Source: Gemmatimonadota bacterium (GTDB lineage: Bacteria > Gemmatimonadota > Gemmatimonadetes > Gemmatimonadales > Gemmatimonadaceae). From it: a DNA stretch of 64,000 nucleotides. How positions within the stretch are numbered: the stretch's first letter is position 1; every line of letters starts with the position of its first letter. Positions 36,210-44,732 of this stretch are shown piece by piece. The stretch covers positions 62,001-126,000 of the forward strand of contig JAPLKU010000012.1 in NCBI GenBank assembly GCA_026387935.1, written 5' to 3'. The translations under genes were made by a program, and so were the position numbers. The notes beneath the pieces are model-generated. The model was not told where the DNA came from and did not search any database. It was given only the letters and a program-made list of their open reading frames with translations.

Positions 36210-37894
36210 CCGCTGAACTGCGGCTCCGCGCCGAAGTCGCGCGCGCTGCTCGCGCGATTGGTGCGCCTGACGGATTTGCGCCGGCGCTTGATCGCCCGCG
36301 GGATCCGTCGCACGGTGACTGGGCGACGAATGCTGCGATGGCGCTCGCCAAGCCGCTCGGGAAGAAGCCTCAGGACATTGCGAAGGCACTCCTCGCCGCG
36401 ATGGATCCGGCCGCGGCCGGTGTCGCCGAGTCGTCCATCGCCGGACCGGGGTTCATCAACTTCCGCCTCGATTCCGGCCATCTCGCCTCTGGTCTGATGG
36501 CCGTGCTGGAGCAGGGCGCCGAGTTCGGACGCAATTCGACCGGCTCGGGAAAGCCGGTAAACGTGGAGTTCGTCTCCGCGAATCCCACCGGTCCGCTGCA
36601 TGTCGGTCACGGCCGTCAGGCCGCCCTCGGTGACGCAATCGCTTCGCTCCTGGCCTACGGCGGCTGGAACGTCACACGCGAGTTCTACTACAACGACGGT
36701 GGCGGCCAAATCGAGCGCCTGCGCGATAGCGTCTATGCGCACATCGCCGGGATTCCGCTCGCGGCCGACCAGTATCACGGTGAGTACGTGAAGGATGTCG
36801 CGACGGCCTGTGTCGCGGACCTCGCGGCCGCGCGCGGCCTCACGGCTGCTGCGGTCACCGCTCTCGTTCGCGCCAACTGGGCGTCGGACTCCGCGCTTCG
36901 CGATGCGGTGCGCATGTTCGCCGTGGCCGCGCTTCGCGCCGAGCAGGATGCCGATCTTCGTGCCTTCGGCGTGAAGTTCGATGTGTACTATCTCGAGTCG
37001 TCGCTCTACACCGAGCAGCGCGTGGCGGAGACCATCGAAGCGCTGAAGGCCGCCGGGCATGCCTTCATGGAGGACGGTGCGCTCTGGTTGCGCACCACCG
37101 ATTTTGGCGACGACAAGGACCGCGTGATGGTCCGCAGTGCCGAGAAGGGCGGCGAGCCCACCTACTTCGTGCCCGACGTCGCGTACCACGTCACGAAGTG
37201 GAAGCGCGGCTTCACGCGCGCCATTGACGTGCAGGGATCAGACCATCACAGCACCGTCACGCGCGTGCGCGCTGGGTTGCAGGCCCTCGAGATGGGCATT
37301 CCGAAGGGATACCCGGAGTACGTGCTGCACCAGATGGTGACCGTGATGCGCAGCGGCGAAGAGGTGAAGATCTCCAAGCGCGCTGGCAGCTACGTGACCG
37401 TTCGGGATTTGATTGACGAAGTCGGTCGCGATGCCGTGCGGTACTTCTTCATCATGCGAAAAGGCGAGAGCCAGCTGGTGTTCGACGTGGACCTCGCGCG
37501 CTCACAGTCCGAAGACAACCCGGTCTATTACATCCAGATGGCGCATGCGCGGCTCTCGGGAATTTTCCGCGTCGGCAATATCGACCCGGCCACGATCACT
37601 GGTGCAGGCGTCGCCTGGGACACGTTGTCGCAGCCTGAGGAGCGTGAACTCGTGAAGGCACTCCTTGACTGGCCTTCGCTGGTCGCTGGCGCCACGGAGG
37701 CCCTTGAGCCGCATCGCGTCGCCAACTGGCTCCTTGAGACGGCACGAACGGTGCATCTCTGGTATCACAAGCACCATGTGCTCGATGAGCCGCCCGAGAT
37801 CATGACGGCGCGCCTCGCGCTGGCCAAGGCGTCGCGGATTGTACTCGCCAACGCGCTCGGTGTGCTTGGAATTTCTGCCCCGGAGCGGATGTGA
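36206..37894 (+). CDS. argS: Arginyl-tRNA synthetase
   Basis: Class I aminoacyl-tRNA synthetase charging tRNA-Arg; 562 residues. An N-terminal Add-1 domain is followed by the catalytic core with the HIGH-type signature NPTGPLHVGHGR (HVGH) and the KMSKS-type VKISKRAG. FYYNDGGGQIERL is characteristic of ArgS. The C-terminal DALR anticodon-binding domain ends the protein. Coupled to both neighbours by 4-base overlaps (fmdB-type gene and PfkB kinase). Confidence 0.95.
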   Translation: MTAELRLRAEVARAARAIGAPDGFAPALDRPRDPSHGDWATNAAMALAKPLGKKPQDIAKALLAAMDPAAAGVAESSIAGPGFINFRLDSGHLASGLMAVLEQGAEFGRNSTGSGKPVNVEFVSANPTGPLHVGHGRQAALGDAIASLLAYGGWNVTREFYYNDGGGQIERLRDSVYAHIAGIPLAADQYHGEYVKDVATACVADLAAARGLTAAAVTALVRANWASDSALRDAVRMFAVAALRAEQDADLRAFGVKFDVYYLESSLYTEQRVAETIEALKAAGHAFMEDGALWLRTTDFGDDKDRVMVRSAEKGGEPTYFVPDVAYHVTKWKRGFTRAIDVQGSDHHSTVTRVRAGLQALEMGIPKGYPEYVLHQMVTVMRSGEEVKISKRAGSYVTVRDLIDEVGRDAVRYFFIMRKGESQLVFDVDLARSQSEDNPVYYIQMAHARLSGIFRVGNIDPATITGAGVAWDTLSQPEERELVKALLDWPSLVAGATEALEPHRVANWLLETARTVHLWYHKHHVLDEPPEIMTARLALAKASRIVLANALGVLGISAPERM

Positions 37895-38808
37895 CCGTAC
37901 TCGTGGTTGGTTCCGTCGCCCTCGATTCTGTCGAAACGCCGTTCGGCAGCGCGGACGATGCGCTTGGCGGCTCGGCGACCTATTTCGCCGCCAGCGCTTC
38001 ACATCACACGAAGGTGCAGCTGGTTGGCGTGGTTGGCAGCGACTACCCGATGGATAAACTGCGCGTGCTTGAAGGGCGCGGTGTGGATCTGGCTGGACTG
38101 GAGCATGCCGAAGGCGAATCGTTTCGCTGGCGCGGCCGCTACCGTCACGATCTGAACTCGTGCGAGACACTGGAAACACGACTTGGCGTGTTCTCGCACT
38201 TCCGTCCGAAGATTCCCGCGCAGTTCAAGAACGCGAAATACGTCTTTCTTGGAAATATCGACCCACGGCTGCAGCTCGACGTGCTGGGGCAGGTGGACAA
38301 GCCGAAACTGGTCGCGTGTGACACGATGAACTTCTGGATCGAGAGTCGTCGTGATGACCTCGTCGAGTTGATCAAGCGCGTGGACCTCATCACGCTCAAC
38401 GATGCCGAAGCGCGCCAGCTCACGGGAGAGTCGAACCTGGTCGTGGCCGCGCGCTGGATCATGGCGCGCGGGCCAAAGACTGTCGTGATCAAGAAGGGGG
38501 AGCATGGCGCGTTCATGTTCCACGGCACGCAAGTGTTCTTTGCACCGGCCTTTCCACTCGAGTCGGTCTTCGATCCGACCGGTGCGGGTGATTCCTTCGC
38601 GGGCGGATTCATGGGCTACCTCGCGCAGACGGATGATTTGAGTGAGGCCAACATGCGCCGCGCCGTGGTGGTCGGCTCGACCATGGGCTCGTTTGTGGTC
38701 GAAGGCTTCTCCATCGCGCGTCTGCTCGAAATCGGACCGGACGACATCGCCAAGCGCATTGCCGACTTCCACCGCCTCGTCGCGTTTGACGCCACGTCGC
38801 ATGACTAA
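37891..38808 (+). CDS. PfkB-family carbohydrate/nucleoside kinase
   Basis: 305-residue ribokinase-fold kinase. It starts with VLVVGSVALDS, has a GGSATYFAASASHH substrate segment (about 30-43), and carries the anion-hole and catalytic motif DPTGAGDSFAGG (about 229-240, with the catalytic Asp in GAGD). The substrate is not apparent: sugar kinase and adenosine kinase are both possible, and the position between argS and purM gives only mild support for a nucleoside role. It overlaps argS by 4 bases. Confidence 0.85.
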   Translation: MTVLVVGSVALDSVETPFGSADDALGGSATYFAASASHHTKVQLVGVVGSDYPMDKLRVLEGRGVDLAGLEHAEGESFRWRGRYRHDLNSCETLETRLGVFSHFRPKIPAQFKNAKYVFLGNIDPRLQLDVLGQVDKPKLVACDTMNFWIESRRDDLVELIKRVDLITLNDAEARQLTGESNLVVAARWIMARGPKTVVIKKGEHGAFMFHGTQVFFAPAFPLESVFDPTGAGDSFAGGFMGYLAQTDDLSEANMRRAVVVGSTMGSFVVEGFSIARLLEIGPDDIAKRIADFHRLVAFDATSHD

Positions 38809-38827
38809 CGCGTGACTAACGCATGAC
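38799..38827 (+). repeat. 11-base tandem duplication at the kinase/purM junction
   Basis: GC(A/G)TGACTAAC occurs twice in tandem (38799-38809, 38810-38820), followed by a partial third copy GCATGAC. The first copy contains the kinase stop codon and the partial copy contains the purM ATG. Confidence 0.75.
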
Positions 38828-39857
38828 CAAGCCTGCGCCGCTCGACTACCGCTCTGCTGGCGTCGACATCGACGCTGCCGAGGACAGCAAGCACCGCATC
38901 AAGGCGCTCGTCGAGAGCACGTTTACGAAGGGTACGCGCGGCGCCTTCGGCGGGTTCGGCGGGATGTTCCGCGTGCCGCCGGACCTCAAGGAGCCGTTGC
39001 TGGTCTCGAGCGCTGATGGCGTGGGCACGAAGATCAAGGTGGCCATCGAAGCGGGCCGTCACGACACCGTCGGTCACGATCTCGTCAATCACTGCGTCAA
39101 CGACATCCTCGTTCAGGGGGCGTCGCCGCTCTTTTTTCTGGACTACGTCGCGTTCGGCAAGCTGATCCCGGAGACCGTCGAGGCCATCGTGCGCGGCGTG
39201 GCCGCCGGATGCCGTGAAAACGGCTGCGCGCTTGTCGGAGGCGAGACGGCGGAAATGCCGGGGCTCTACACCCCGCCCGACTACGATCTCGCCGGGTTCG
39301 TCGTCGGCGCCGTCGAAGAAGCGAAGGTGATTTCCAAGGACGGTGCGCGTGAAGGGGATGTGCTGGTCGCCCTCGCCAGCTCCGGCCTGCACACGAACGG
39401 CTATTCGCTCGCCCGTGCGATCGTGAACGACCGCCTGAAGCTCGGTCCGCATGACCGTTTCCCCGGTGCGGACGGCCAGACCGTCGCCGACGTGCTCCTC
39501 GCAGTGCATCGCTCCTACCTCGCGGCGCTGCGACCGGTACTCAGTCATGCGCACGCTATGGCCCACATCACCGGCGGCGGAATCACCGGCAATCTGGACC
39601 GGGCGCTTCCGCCCGGACTCGATGCCATGGTGAACACGAATTCCTGGGACGTTCCGGAGGTCTTCCGCGTCCTACAGGAAGGCGGAGGCGTCGCCGACGC
39701 CGAAATGTTCCGGGCGTTCAACATGGGCGTCGGAATGATTGTCGCGACCGATGAGCAGGGCGCCGAGGAAGTGTGCGCGAGCGCACAGCGCCAGGGCGTG
39801 CCCGCATGGGAAATTGGGCGGCTGGTCACGGGAGCCGGCCGCGTACGACTCATCTAG
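38823..39857 (+). CDS. purM: Phosphoribosylformylglycinamidine cyclo-ligase PurM
   Basis: Purine synthesis enzyme closing the imidazole ring to give AIR; 344 residues, normal length. Typical segments are LDYRSAGVDIDA, STFTKGTRGAFGGFGGMF, SSADGVGTKIKVA, GGETAEMPGLY (about 140-150), and ASSGLHTNGYSLAR, with HITGGGITGNLDRALP near the C-terminus. It begins 14 bases after the kinase gene. No other pur genes are in the window. Confidence 0.96.
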   Translation: MTKPAPLDYRSAGVDIDAAEDSKHRIKALVESTFTKGTRGAFGGFGGMFRVPPDLKEPLLVSSADGVGTKIKVAIEAGRHDTVGHDLVNHCVNDILVQGASPLFFLDYVAFGKLIPETVEAIVRGVAAGCRENGCALVGGETAEMPGLYTPPDYDLAGFVVGAVEEAKVISKDGAREGDVLVALASSGLHTNGYSLARAIVNDRLKLGPHDRFPGADGQTVADVLLAVHRSYLAALRPVLSHAHAMAHITGGGITGNLDRALPPGLDAMVNTNSWDVPEVFRVLQEGGGVADAEMFRAFNMGVGMIVATDEQGAEEVCASAQRQGVPAWEIGRLVTGAGRVRLI

Positions 39858-39871
39858 GGAGGGACACACGC

Positions 39872-40855
39872 ATGAAATCACGTCTTGTCTTGATCGGTGC
39901 GCTGGTGGCGGCCTCGTCGAGTGTCGCCGAAGCGCAGTGCAGCTCCGGCGTGGCCCAGCAGGGCTGCCAGACCGCGCTCGACCTGGTGACCTACATGACG
40001 CCGCAGTTGGCGACCGCGATTGCTGCGGGAAGTCCGACCCTCGCGCAGAGCGGTGCGCTCGGCGGCCTTGGGCGTTTCGCGCTCACGATCCGGGGCACTG
40101 GAGTCCTGAACGGCGCGTTCCCAAAAATCGGCGACAAGCCGTTCCTGACGAACACGTCGGCCCAGACCTACACGTCGAAGGACGCGGTCGTTCCGGGCGC
40201 CGGCGTGGACTTTTCCGTCGGGCTCTGGAAAGGCGTCAACCTGGGAGCGACGCACGTCGGTGGCATCGATGCCATCGTCAGTGCGCTCTACCTGCCTGAC
40301 GTCACCGGTGACGGAAACGACTTCTCCATCAAGGCGAAGGACGGAAACCTGAAGCTGGGCTATGGCATCCGCGTGGGCGTGCTCGACGAGTCAGTGGTCA
40401 CGCCGGGCCTCTACCTCAGCTACCTGCAGCGTGATCTGCCGACCGTGTCGTTGACCGGCGCGTCGTCGAGTGCGTCGGGCGCAGGCACCGCTGAGGGCAA
40501 ATTTTCGCTCAACGACTATTCGGTGAAGACAACGGCAATCCGCCTCGTTGCACAGAAATCGCTTTTGATCTTCGGCCTCACGGCCGGCGTCGGCCAGGAT
40601 ACGTACAAGTCCTCGGCAAGCGTATCCGCGTCCGTAACGAGCCCGACCGCGGGGACATCCACCGGCGCGGCCTCACTCAACATGACCCGGACGAACGTAT
40701 TCGCCGGTATTTCCTTCAACCTCTTTGTGTTCAAGCTCGCCGTCGAAGCCGGGCAAGTGAGCGGTGGCTCCATCGCAAACACCGTGAACAACTTCGGAAA
40801 GCCGGCTGGCGACTCCCGGACGTACGCCTCCGGTGGCATCAGGTTCGCGTTCTAG
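39872..40855 (+). CDS. Putative outer-membrane beta-barrel protein
   Basis: 327-residue protein with a signal peptide (ending near SSSVAEAQCSS). The mature part has many alternating strands and glycine-rich turns, a Ser/Ala/Thr-rich loop (about 215-260) and a C-terminal strand ending in Phe (GGIRFAF), the usual recognition signal for barrel assembly. The closely spaced GGAGGGAC before ATG 39872 is the clearest Shine-Dalgarno sequence on this stretch. No specific family was recognised. Its position between purM and ribD does not indicate a role. Confidence 0.6.
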   Translation: MKSRLVLIGALVAASSSVAEAQCSSGVAQQGCQTALDLVTYMTPQLATAIAAGSPTLAQSGALGGLGRFALTIRGTGVLNGAFPKIGDKPFLTNTSAQTYTSKDAVVPGAGVDFSVGLWKGVNLGATHVGGIDAIVSALYLPDVTGDGNDFSIKAKDGNLKLGYGIRVGVLDESVVTPGLYLSYLQRDLPTVSLTGASSSASGAGTAEGKFSLNDYSVKTTAIRLVAQKSLLIFGLTAGVGQDTYKSSASVSASVTSPTAGTSTGAASLNMTRTNVFAGISFNLFVFKLAVEAGQVSGGSIANTVNNFGKPAGDSRTYASGGIRFAF

Positions 40856-40859
40856 TCCC

Positions 40860-41930
40860 GTGCCGCGCGAGCGCGCGTGGATGAAGCGCGCGCTCGCGCT
40901 TGCGCGGCGTGGGTGGGGACAGACGGCGCCGAACCCAATGGTCGGCGCCGTCGTCGTTCGAGCCGGCCGTATCGTTGGGGAAGGCTACCACGCTCGCCAC
41001 GGCGGGCCGCACGCTGAGGTCGCGGCGCTAACCAAAGCCGGCAAGGCCGCGCGCGGCGCGACCGTCTATGTCACGCTCGAGCCCTGCTCGCATTGGGGCA
41101 AGACGCCGCCATGTACCGACGCGCTCATCGCCGCTGGTGTGGCGCGAGTCGTCTGCGCTACGCGCGATCCCAGCAAAAACGCGGGCGGTGGCGCACGAAA
41201 ACTTCGCCGCGCCGGCATCAGCGTGGAGTTCGGCCTCGAAGCGGAGGCGGCGCGCGAGCTCAACGCTCCGTTCTACTTCGCGCACGAAGCTCGAGGTCGC
41301 CCGTTCGTGACCGTGAAGCTCGCGCTCTCTGCCGACGGAGCAGTCGGCCGGCGGGGAGCAGGGCGGGTCCGAATCACTGGCGCCGCGGCCGAGCGCGAAG
41401 TCCATCGGATGCGCGCGAACTCCGATGCCATCGCCGTCGGAGTCGGTACCGCGCTGGCCGATGATCCGGCTCTCACCGTGCGACTCTCCAAGGCGGCTCG
41501 AATTCCGCCCGTGCGGGTCGTCTTCGACCGGCGCGCGCGCCTGCCGCTCAAGAGCTCGCTTGCGGCCACGGCGCGAGCGATTCCGACCGTGCTGCTTGCC
41601 GGAAAACCGGCAGCGGCGCGCGAGCTGCGACTCTTCAAGGCCGGCGTCGAAGTGTTTCGTACAAAGAGCCTCAGGCATGGGCTGCAACTACTTGCCCAGC
41701 ATGAGGTTCGGTCCCTGTTCGTTGAGGGAGGGCCAACCGTTGTTCGGGCGCTGCTGGCTGCCCGTCTCGTCGATCGGATCGTTATCTTTCAGTCACCTCG
41801 ATGCTTGGGCGCCGGGGCGATCGCCGCGTTCGACGACGCATCGTTGCTTGACAGGTACCGCGTAGTCGCGAGGCGCCGCTTTGGCCCCGACGTCATGACC
41901 ATTTACGACCCGACTTCGCGACCCACCTGA
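40860..41930 (+). CDS. ribD: Riboflavin deaminase/reductase RibD
   Basis: Bifunctional enzyme of riboflavin synthesis: an N-terminal pyrimidine deaminase and a C-terminal reductase. From GTG 40860 it has 356 residues. The deaminase has the zinc motifs HAE (GGPHAEV) and PCSHWGKTPPC (about 75-85), with TAPNPMVGAVVV before them. The reductase part starts near VTVKLALSADG and has VFDRRARLP and FVEGGPTV. ATG 40881 is an alternative start. It is the first gene of a compact rib operon. Confidence 0.93.
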   Translation: MPRERAWMKRALALARRGWGQTAPNPMVGAVVVRAGRIVGEGYHARHGGPHAEVAALTKAGKAARGATVYVTLEPCSHWGKTPPCTDALIAAGVARVVCATRDPSKNAGGGARKLRRAGISVEFGLEAEAARELNAPFYFAHEARGRPFVTVKLALSADGAVGRRGAGRVRITGAAAEREVHRMRANSDAIAVGVGTALADDPALTVRLSKAARIPPVRVVFDRRARLPLKSSLAATARAIPTVLLAGKPAAARELRLFKAGVEVFRTKSLRHGLQLLAQHEVRSLFVEGGPTVVRALLAARLVDRIVIFQSPRCLGAGAIAAFDDASLLDRYRVVARRRFGPDVMTIYDPTSRPT

Positions 41931-41940
41931 TCTGCACTCG

Positions 41941-42570
41941 ATGTTCACTGGACTGATTACCGACATCGGAACGATTGAACGTGTCGCCAACACTCCGGCG
42001 GGGCGCGAGTTTCGTATTCGCTGCGCGTACACCGATCTGGTTCCAGGCGAATCGATTGCAGTGAATGGCGCCTGCCTCACCGTTCGTGACGCGGCCTCAG
42101 GCTGGTTCACTGCCGCGGCCGTGAGCACCACGCTCGAGCGCACGGCCATGGGGGCATGGGACGCCGGTCGTCGAGTCAACCTCGAGCGGGCGCTCAAGGC
42201 ATCCGACCGACTCGGCGGCCACTATGTGCTCGGCCACGTCGACGCCGTCGCGGACATCACGGAGATCGCGCAGGCCGGTGATGCGCAACTCATCGACGTC
42301 AACCTTCCCGCGAGCTTTGCCTCGCTCGTGGTGCCGCAGGGCTCGATCACAATCGACGGAGTGAGCCTCACGGTGAACGCGCTTCGCAATCCTTCCCACG
42401 TCCAACTGTCGCTCGTGGAGTACACGCGTCGCCACACGACGCTCGGTGATCTCAAGGCCGGTGAGCAGGTGCAGGTGGAAGTGGATGTCATCGGTAAATA
42501 CGTCCAGCGGTTGGCCGCGACGTCGCTGGCGACGTCGCTCGCGACGGCCTCAATGCACGATCAACTCTGA
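41941..42570 (+). CDS. ribE: Riboflavin synthase alpha chain
   Basis: Dismutates two 6,7-dimethyl-8-ribityllumazine molecules to riboflavin; 209 residues. It has two lumazine-binding repeats, the first opening with MFTGLITDIGTIE and the second with GGHYVLGHVDAVA (about 97-109). SIAVNGACLTV and ITIDGVSLTVN are the paired substrate-site segments. The C-terminus carries a short in-frame tandem repeat (ATSL, ATSL). Ten bases after ribD; ribBA follows. Confidence 0.95.
   Translation: MFTGLITDIGTIERVANTPAGREFRIRCAYTDLVPGESIAVNGACLTVRDAASGWFTAAAVSTTLERTAMGAWDAGRRVNLERALKASDRLGGHYVLGHVDAVADITEIAQAGDAQLIDVNLPASFASLVVPQGSITIDGVSLTVNALRNPSHVQLSLVEYTRRHTTLGDLKAGEQVQVEVDVIGKYVQRLAATSLATSLATASMHDQL
42517..42552 (+). 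repeat. 12-base tandem repeat at the ribE C-terminus
   Basis: Two near-identical 12-base copies (GCGACGTCGCTG, GCGACGTCGCTC) and a third diverged one encode ATSL-ATSL-ATAS. The repeat lies beyond the second lumazine-binding domain. Confidence 0.65.
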
Positions 42571-42611
42571 CCAGGAACGGTTCGCGCGTGGACTGAGTCC
42601 CGCCGGCCGGT

Positions 42612-43820
42612 GTGTCCATGCCGTTTGGAACGATTGAGCAAGCGATCGAAGACCTGAAGGCGGGCAAGTTCATCGTCGTCGCCGACGATGAAGACCGCGA
42701 AAATGAAGGCGATCTGATTGGCGCCGCCGAGTTCATGACGGCGGAGCAGGTCAACTTCATGATGCGCGCGAAAGGAATGATCTGTCTCGCGCTCTCACCT
42801 GAACGCGTGAAGCAGCTCGACCTGCCGCTAATGGGTCCGGAGAACACCGACGCGATGCGAACGGCCTACACCGTCACGGTGGATGCCGCAGCGAAGTTCG
42901 GGGTCACAACGGGAATCAGCGCGGCCGATCAGGCCGCGACGATTCGTGTGGTTGGCGACCCGAACTCGATTCCCACCGATCTGCGCCGCCCGGGACATGT
43001 CCATCCGCTCCGGGCGCGCGAAGGTGGAGTGCTCCAGCGCGTGGGGCATACCGAAGCCGCCGTTGACCTGATGCGTTTTGCCGGATTGCAGCCCTGTGGC
43101 GTGATCTGCGAAATCCTCAACGACGACGGCACGACGTCGAAGCGGCCGCAGCTCGAGGCCTTTGCCACGCTGCATGCATTGACCTTCATCACGGTCGCGC
43201 AACTCGTGGCGCACCGGCTGCGCTACGAACGGCTGGTGCATCGCGTCGCCGAAGCGCGGCTGCCCACCGAGTTTGGGGAGTTTCGGATCATCGGCTATCG
43301 CAACGACGTGGACGATCACGAGCATGTGGCGCTCGTCTTCGGCGACGTCAGCGGCCGAGACAATGTGCTCGCCCGCATGCACTCCAAGTGTCTCACTGGC
43401 GATGTCTTTCATTCGGCGCGCTGCGACTGCGGCTGGCAGCTCCACACCGCGATGGAGCTTATCGCGCGCGACGGGCGCGGCGTGATTGTGTATCTCGACC
43501 AGGAAGGACGGGGCATCGGGCTGCTCAATAAGCTCAAGGCCTATCAGCTCCAGGACGCCGGGGCCGACACGGTCGAGGCCAATGAGCGGCTCGGCTTTGC
43601 GCCCGACCTTCGCAACTATGGAATCGGCGCGCAGATTCTGCTCGATACGGGCCTGGTTGGCATCCGCCCGCTCACGAACAACCCGAAGAAGCTTGTTGGG
43701 CTGGAAGGATACGGGCTGCATGTGCACGAGCGCGTGCCCCTCGTGGCACCGGAGTCGCGCGAGAACGCCGACTACATCGACACCAAACGCCGGAAGCTCG
43801 GCCACCTGAGGGCGCTCTGA
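42612..43820 (+). CDS. ribBA: Bifunctional DHBP synthase/GTP cyclohydrolase II RibBA
   Basis: Supplies both precursors of riboflavin. The 402 residues contain an N-terminal 3,4-dihydroxy-2-butanone 4-phosphate synthase with DDEDRENEGDL (about 25-35) and HTEAAVDLMRFAG. The C-terminal GTP cyclohydrolase II has the zinc site CLTGDVFHSARCDCGWQ (three Cys) and YLDQEGRGIGL. GTG 42612 is in frame with an ATG two codons later (42618); either could be the start. The last base of its stop is the first base of ribH. Confidence 0.95.
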   Translation: MSMPFGTIEQAIEDLKAGKFIVVADDEDRENEGDLIGAAEFMTAEQVNFMMRAKGMICLALSPERVKQLDLPLMGPENTDAMRTAYTVTVDAAAKFGVTTGISAADQAATIRVVGDPNSIPTDLRRPGHVHPLRAREGGVLQRVGHTEAAVDLMRFAGLQPCGVICEILNDDGTTSKRPQLEAFATLHALTFITVAQLVAHRLRYERLVHRVAEARLPTEFGEFRIIGYRNDVDDHEHVALVFGDVSGRDNVLARMHSKCLTGDVFHSARCDCGWQLHTAMELIARDGRGVIVYLDQEGRGIGLLNKLKAYQLQDAGADTVEANERLGFAPDLRNYGIGAQILLDTGLVGIRPLTNNPKKLVGLEGYGLHVHERVPLVAPESRENADYIDTKRRKLGHLRAL

Positions 43821-44329
43821 TGGCTGAGTTCCGCGGAGCAGTCTCCGGCGAAGGTCGCCGGATCGGTGTGGTGGTGAGCCGCTTCAACGAGGAGATCACC
43901 TCGAAGCTGCTCGAAGGGGCGATGGAGTGCCTCGTGCGCCACGGTGTGCGCTTTCAGGACGTAGACGTCGTGATGGTTCCCGGGGCATGGGAGCTGCCAG
44001 CGGCGGCTGAGCGCCTCCTCGCCGCCGAGCGCTACGACGCGCTCGTGGTCGTGGGTGCGGTCATTCGCGGTGAGACGCCGCACTTCGATTTCGTTGCCGG
44101 CGAGGCCGCCCGCGGCCTCGCCCAGCTGCAGCGCGAGTTTGCCGTACCAATTGGGTTCGGGCTGCTGACCACGGACAACGATGAGCAGGCGGAAGCCCGC
44201 GCCGGCGGGGCGCACGGCAATAAGGGTTGGGACGCGGCGCTTGCCGCGCTCGAAATGGCAGATCTCTTTTCCCGGCTCGATGCTGCGGAAGCACCTGAGG
44301 ATGAGTCGGACGATGCCAGCACGAGTTGA
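43820..44329 (+). CDS. ribH: 6,7-dimethyl-8-ribityllumazine synthase RibH
   Basis: Forms the lumazine precursor, usually in icosahedral or pentameric shells; 169 residues. Family blocks are IGVVVSRFNEEIT near the start, VPGAWELPAAAERLL (about 54-68), VVGAVIRGETPHFDFV with the catalytic His (His in PHFDFV), and IGFGLLTTDN. The C-terminal tail is acidic and likely variable. The end overlaps nusB by 17 bases, a common rib-nus coupling. Confidence 0.95.
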   Translation: MAEFRGAVSGEGRRIGVVVSRFNEEITSKLLEGAMECLVRHGVRFQDVDVVMVPGAWELPAAAERLLAAERYDALVVVGAVIRGETPHFDFVAGEAARGLAQLQREFAVPIGFGLLTTDNDEQAEARAGGAHGNKGWDAALAALEMADLFSRLDAAEAPEDESDDASTS

Positions 44330-44732
44330 AACGCGGGGAAGGGCGCGCGCCTTGCAGGCGCTCTATGCGTGGGATGTTCGCAATGAGGAAGACTTGCTCC
44401 GAATTGCGGCGCTCGCGTGGGATGACTTGCAGGTGGCGCTACCCGAGCGAGAGTTCGCCGAAAAGTTGATTCACTGGATTGCGGCCAGCCGTACGCAGAT
44501 GGACTCGGATCTTGCGGAAGTCACCATGCATTGGCGCATCGAGCGCCTCGGCGTCATCGAACGGTGCATCCTCCGCCTTGGCATCGCGGAGTTCGCGCAG
44601 GGCGTGACGCCACCGAAAGTGGTGATTCAGGAATACGTGCGGCTGGCGGAGCGCTATGGTTCGGCGCGCGCGGCGAGTTTCGTGAACGGGGTTCTCGATG
44701 CGCACGCGCGCCGGGTGGGCGTGCTCACGTGA
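44313..44732 (+). CDS. nusB: Transcription antitermination factor NusB
   Basis: All-helical RNA-binding factor of 139 residues that works with NusE (S10) at boxA in rRNA operons. It begins with RGRARALQALYAWDV, typical of NusB, and ends with GSARAASFVNGVLDAHAR, matching the K-x-VNGVLD-type C-terminus. ATG 44313 is chosen because the frame upstream lies inside ribH; ATG 44301 is another option. GTGA overlap with the glycosyltransferase gene. Confidence 0.92.
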   Translation: MPARVETRGRARALQALYAWDVRNEEDLLRIAALAWDDLQVALPEREFAEKLIHWIAASRTQMDSDLAEVTMHWRIERLGVIERCILRLGIAEFAQGVTPPKVVIQEYVRLAERYGSARAASFVNGVLDAHARRVGVLT

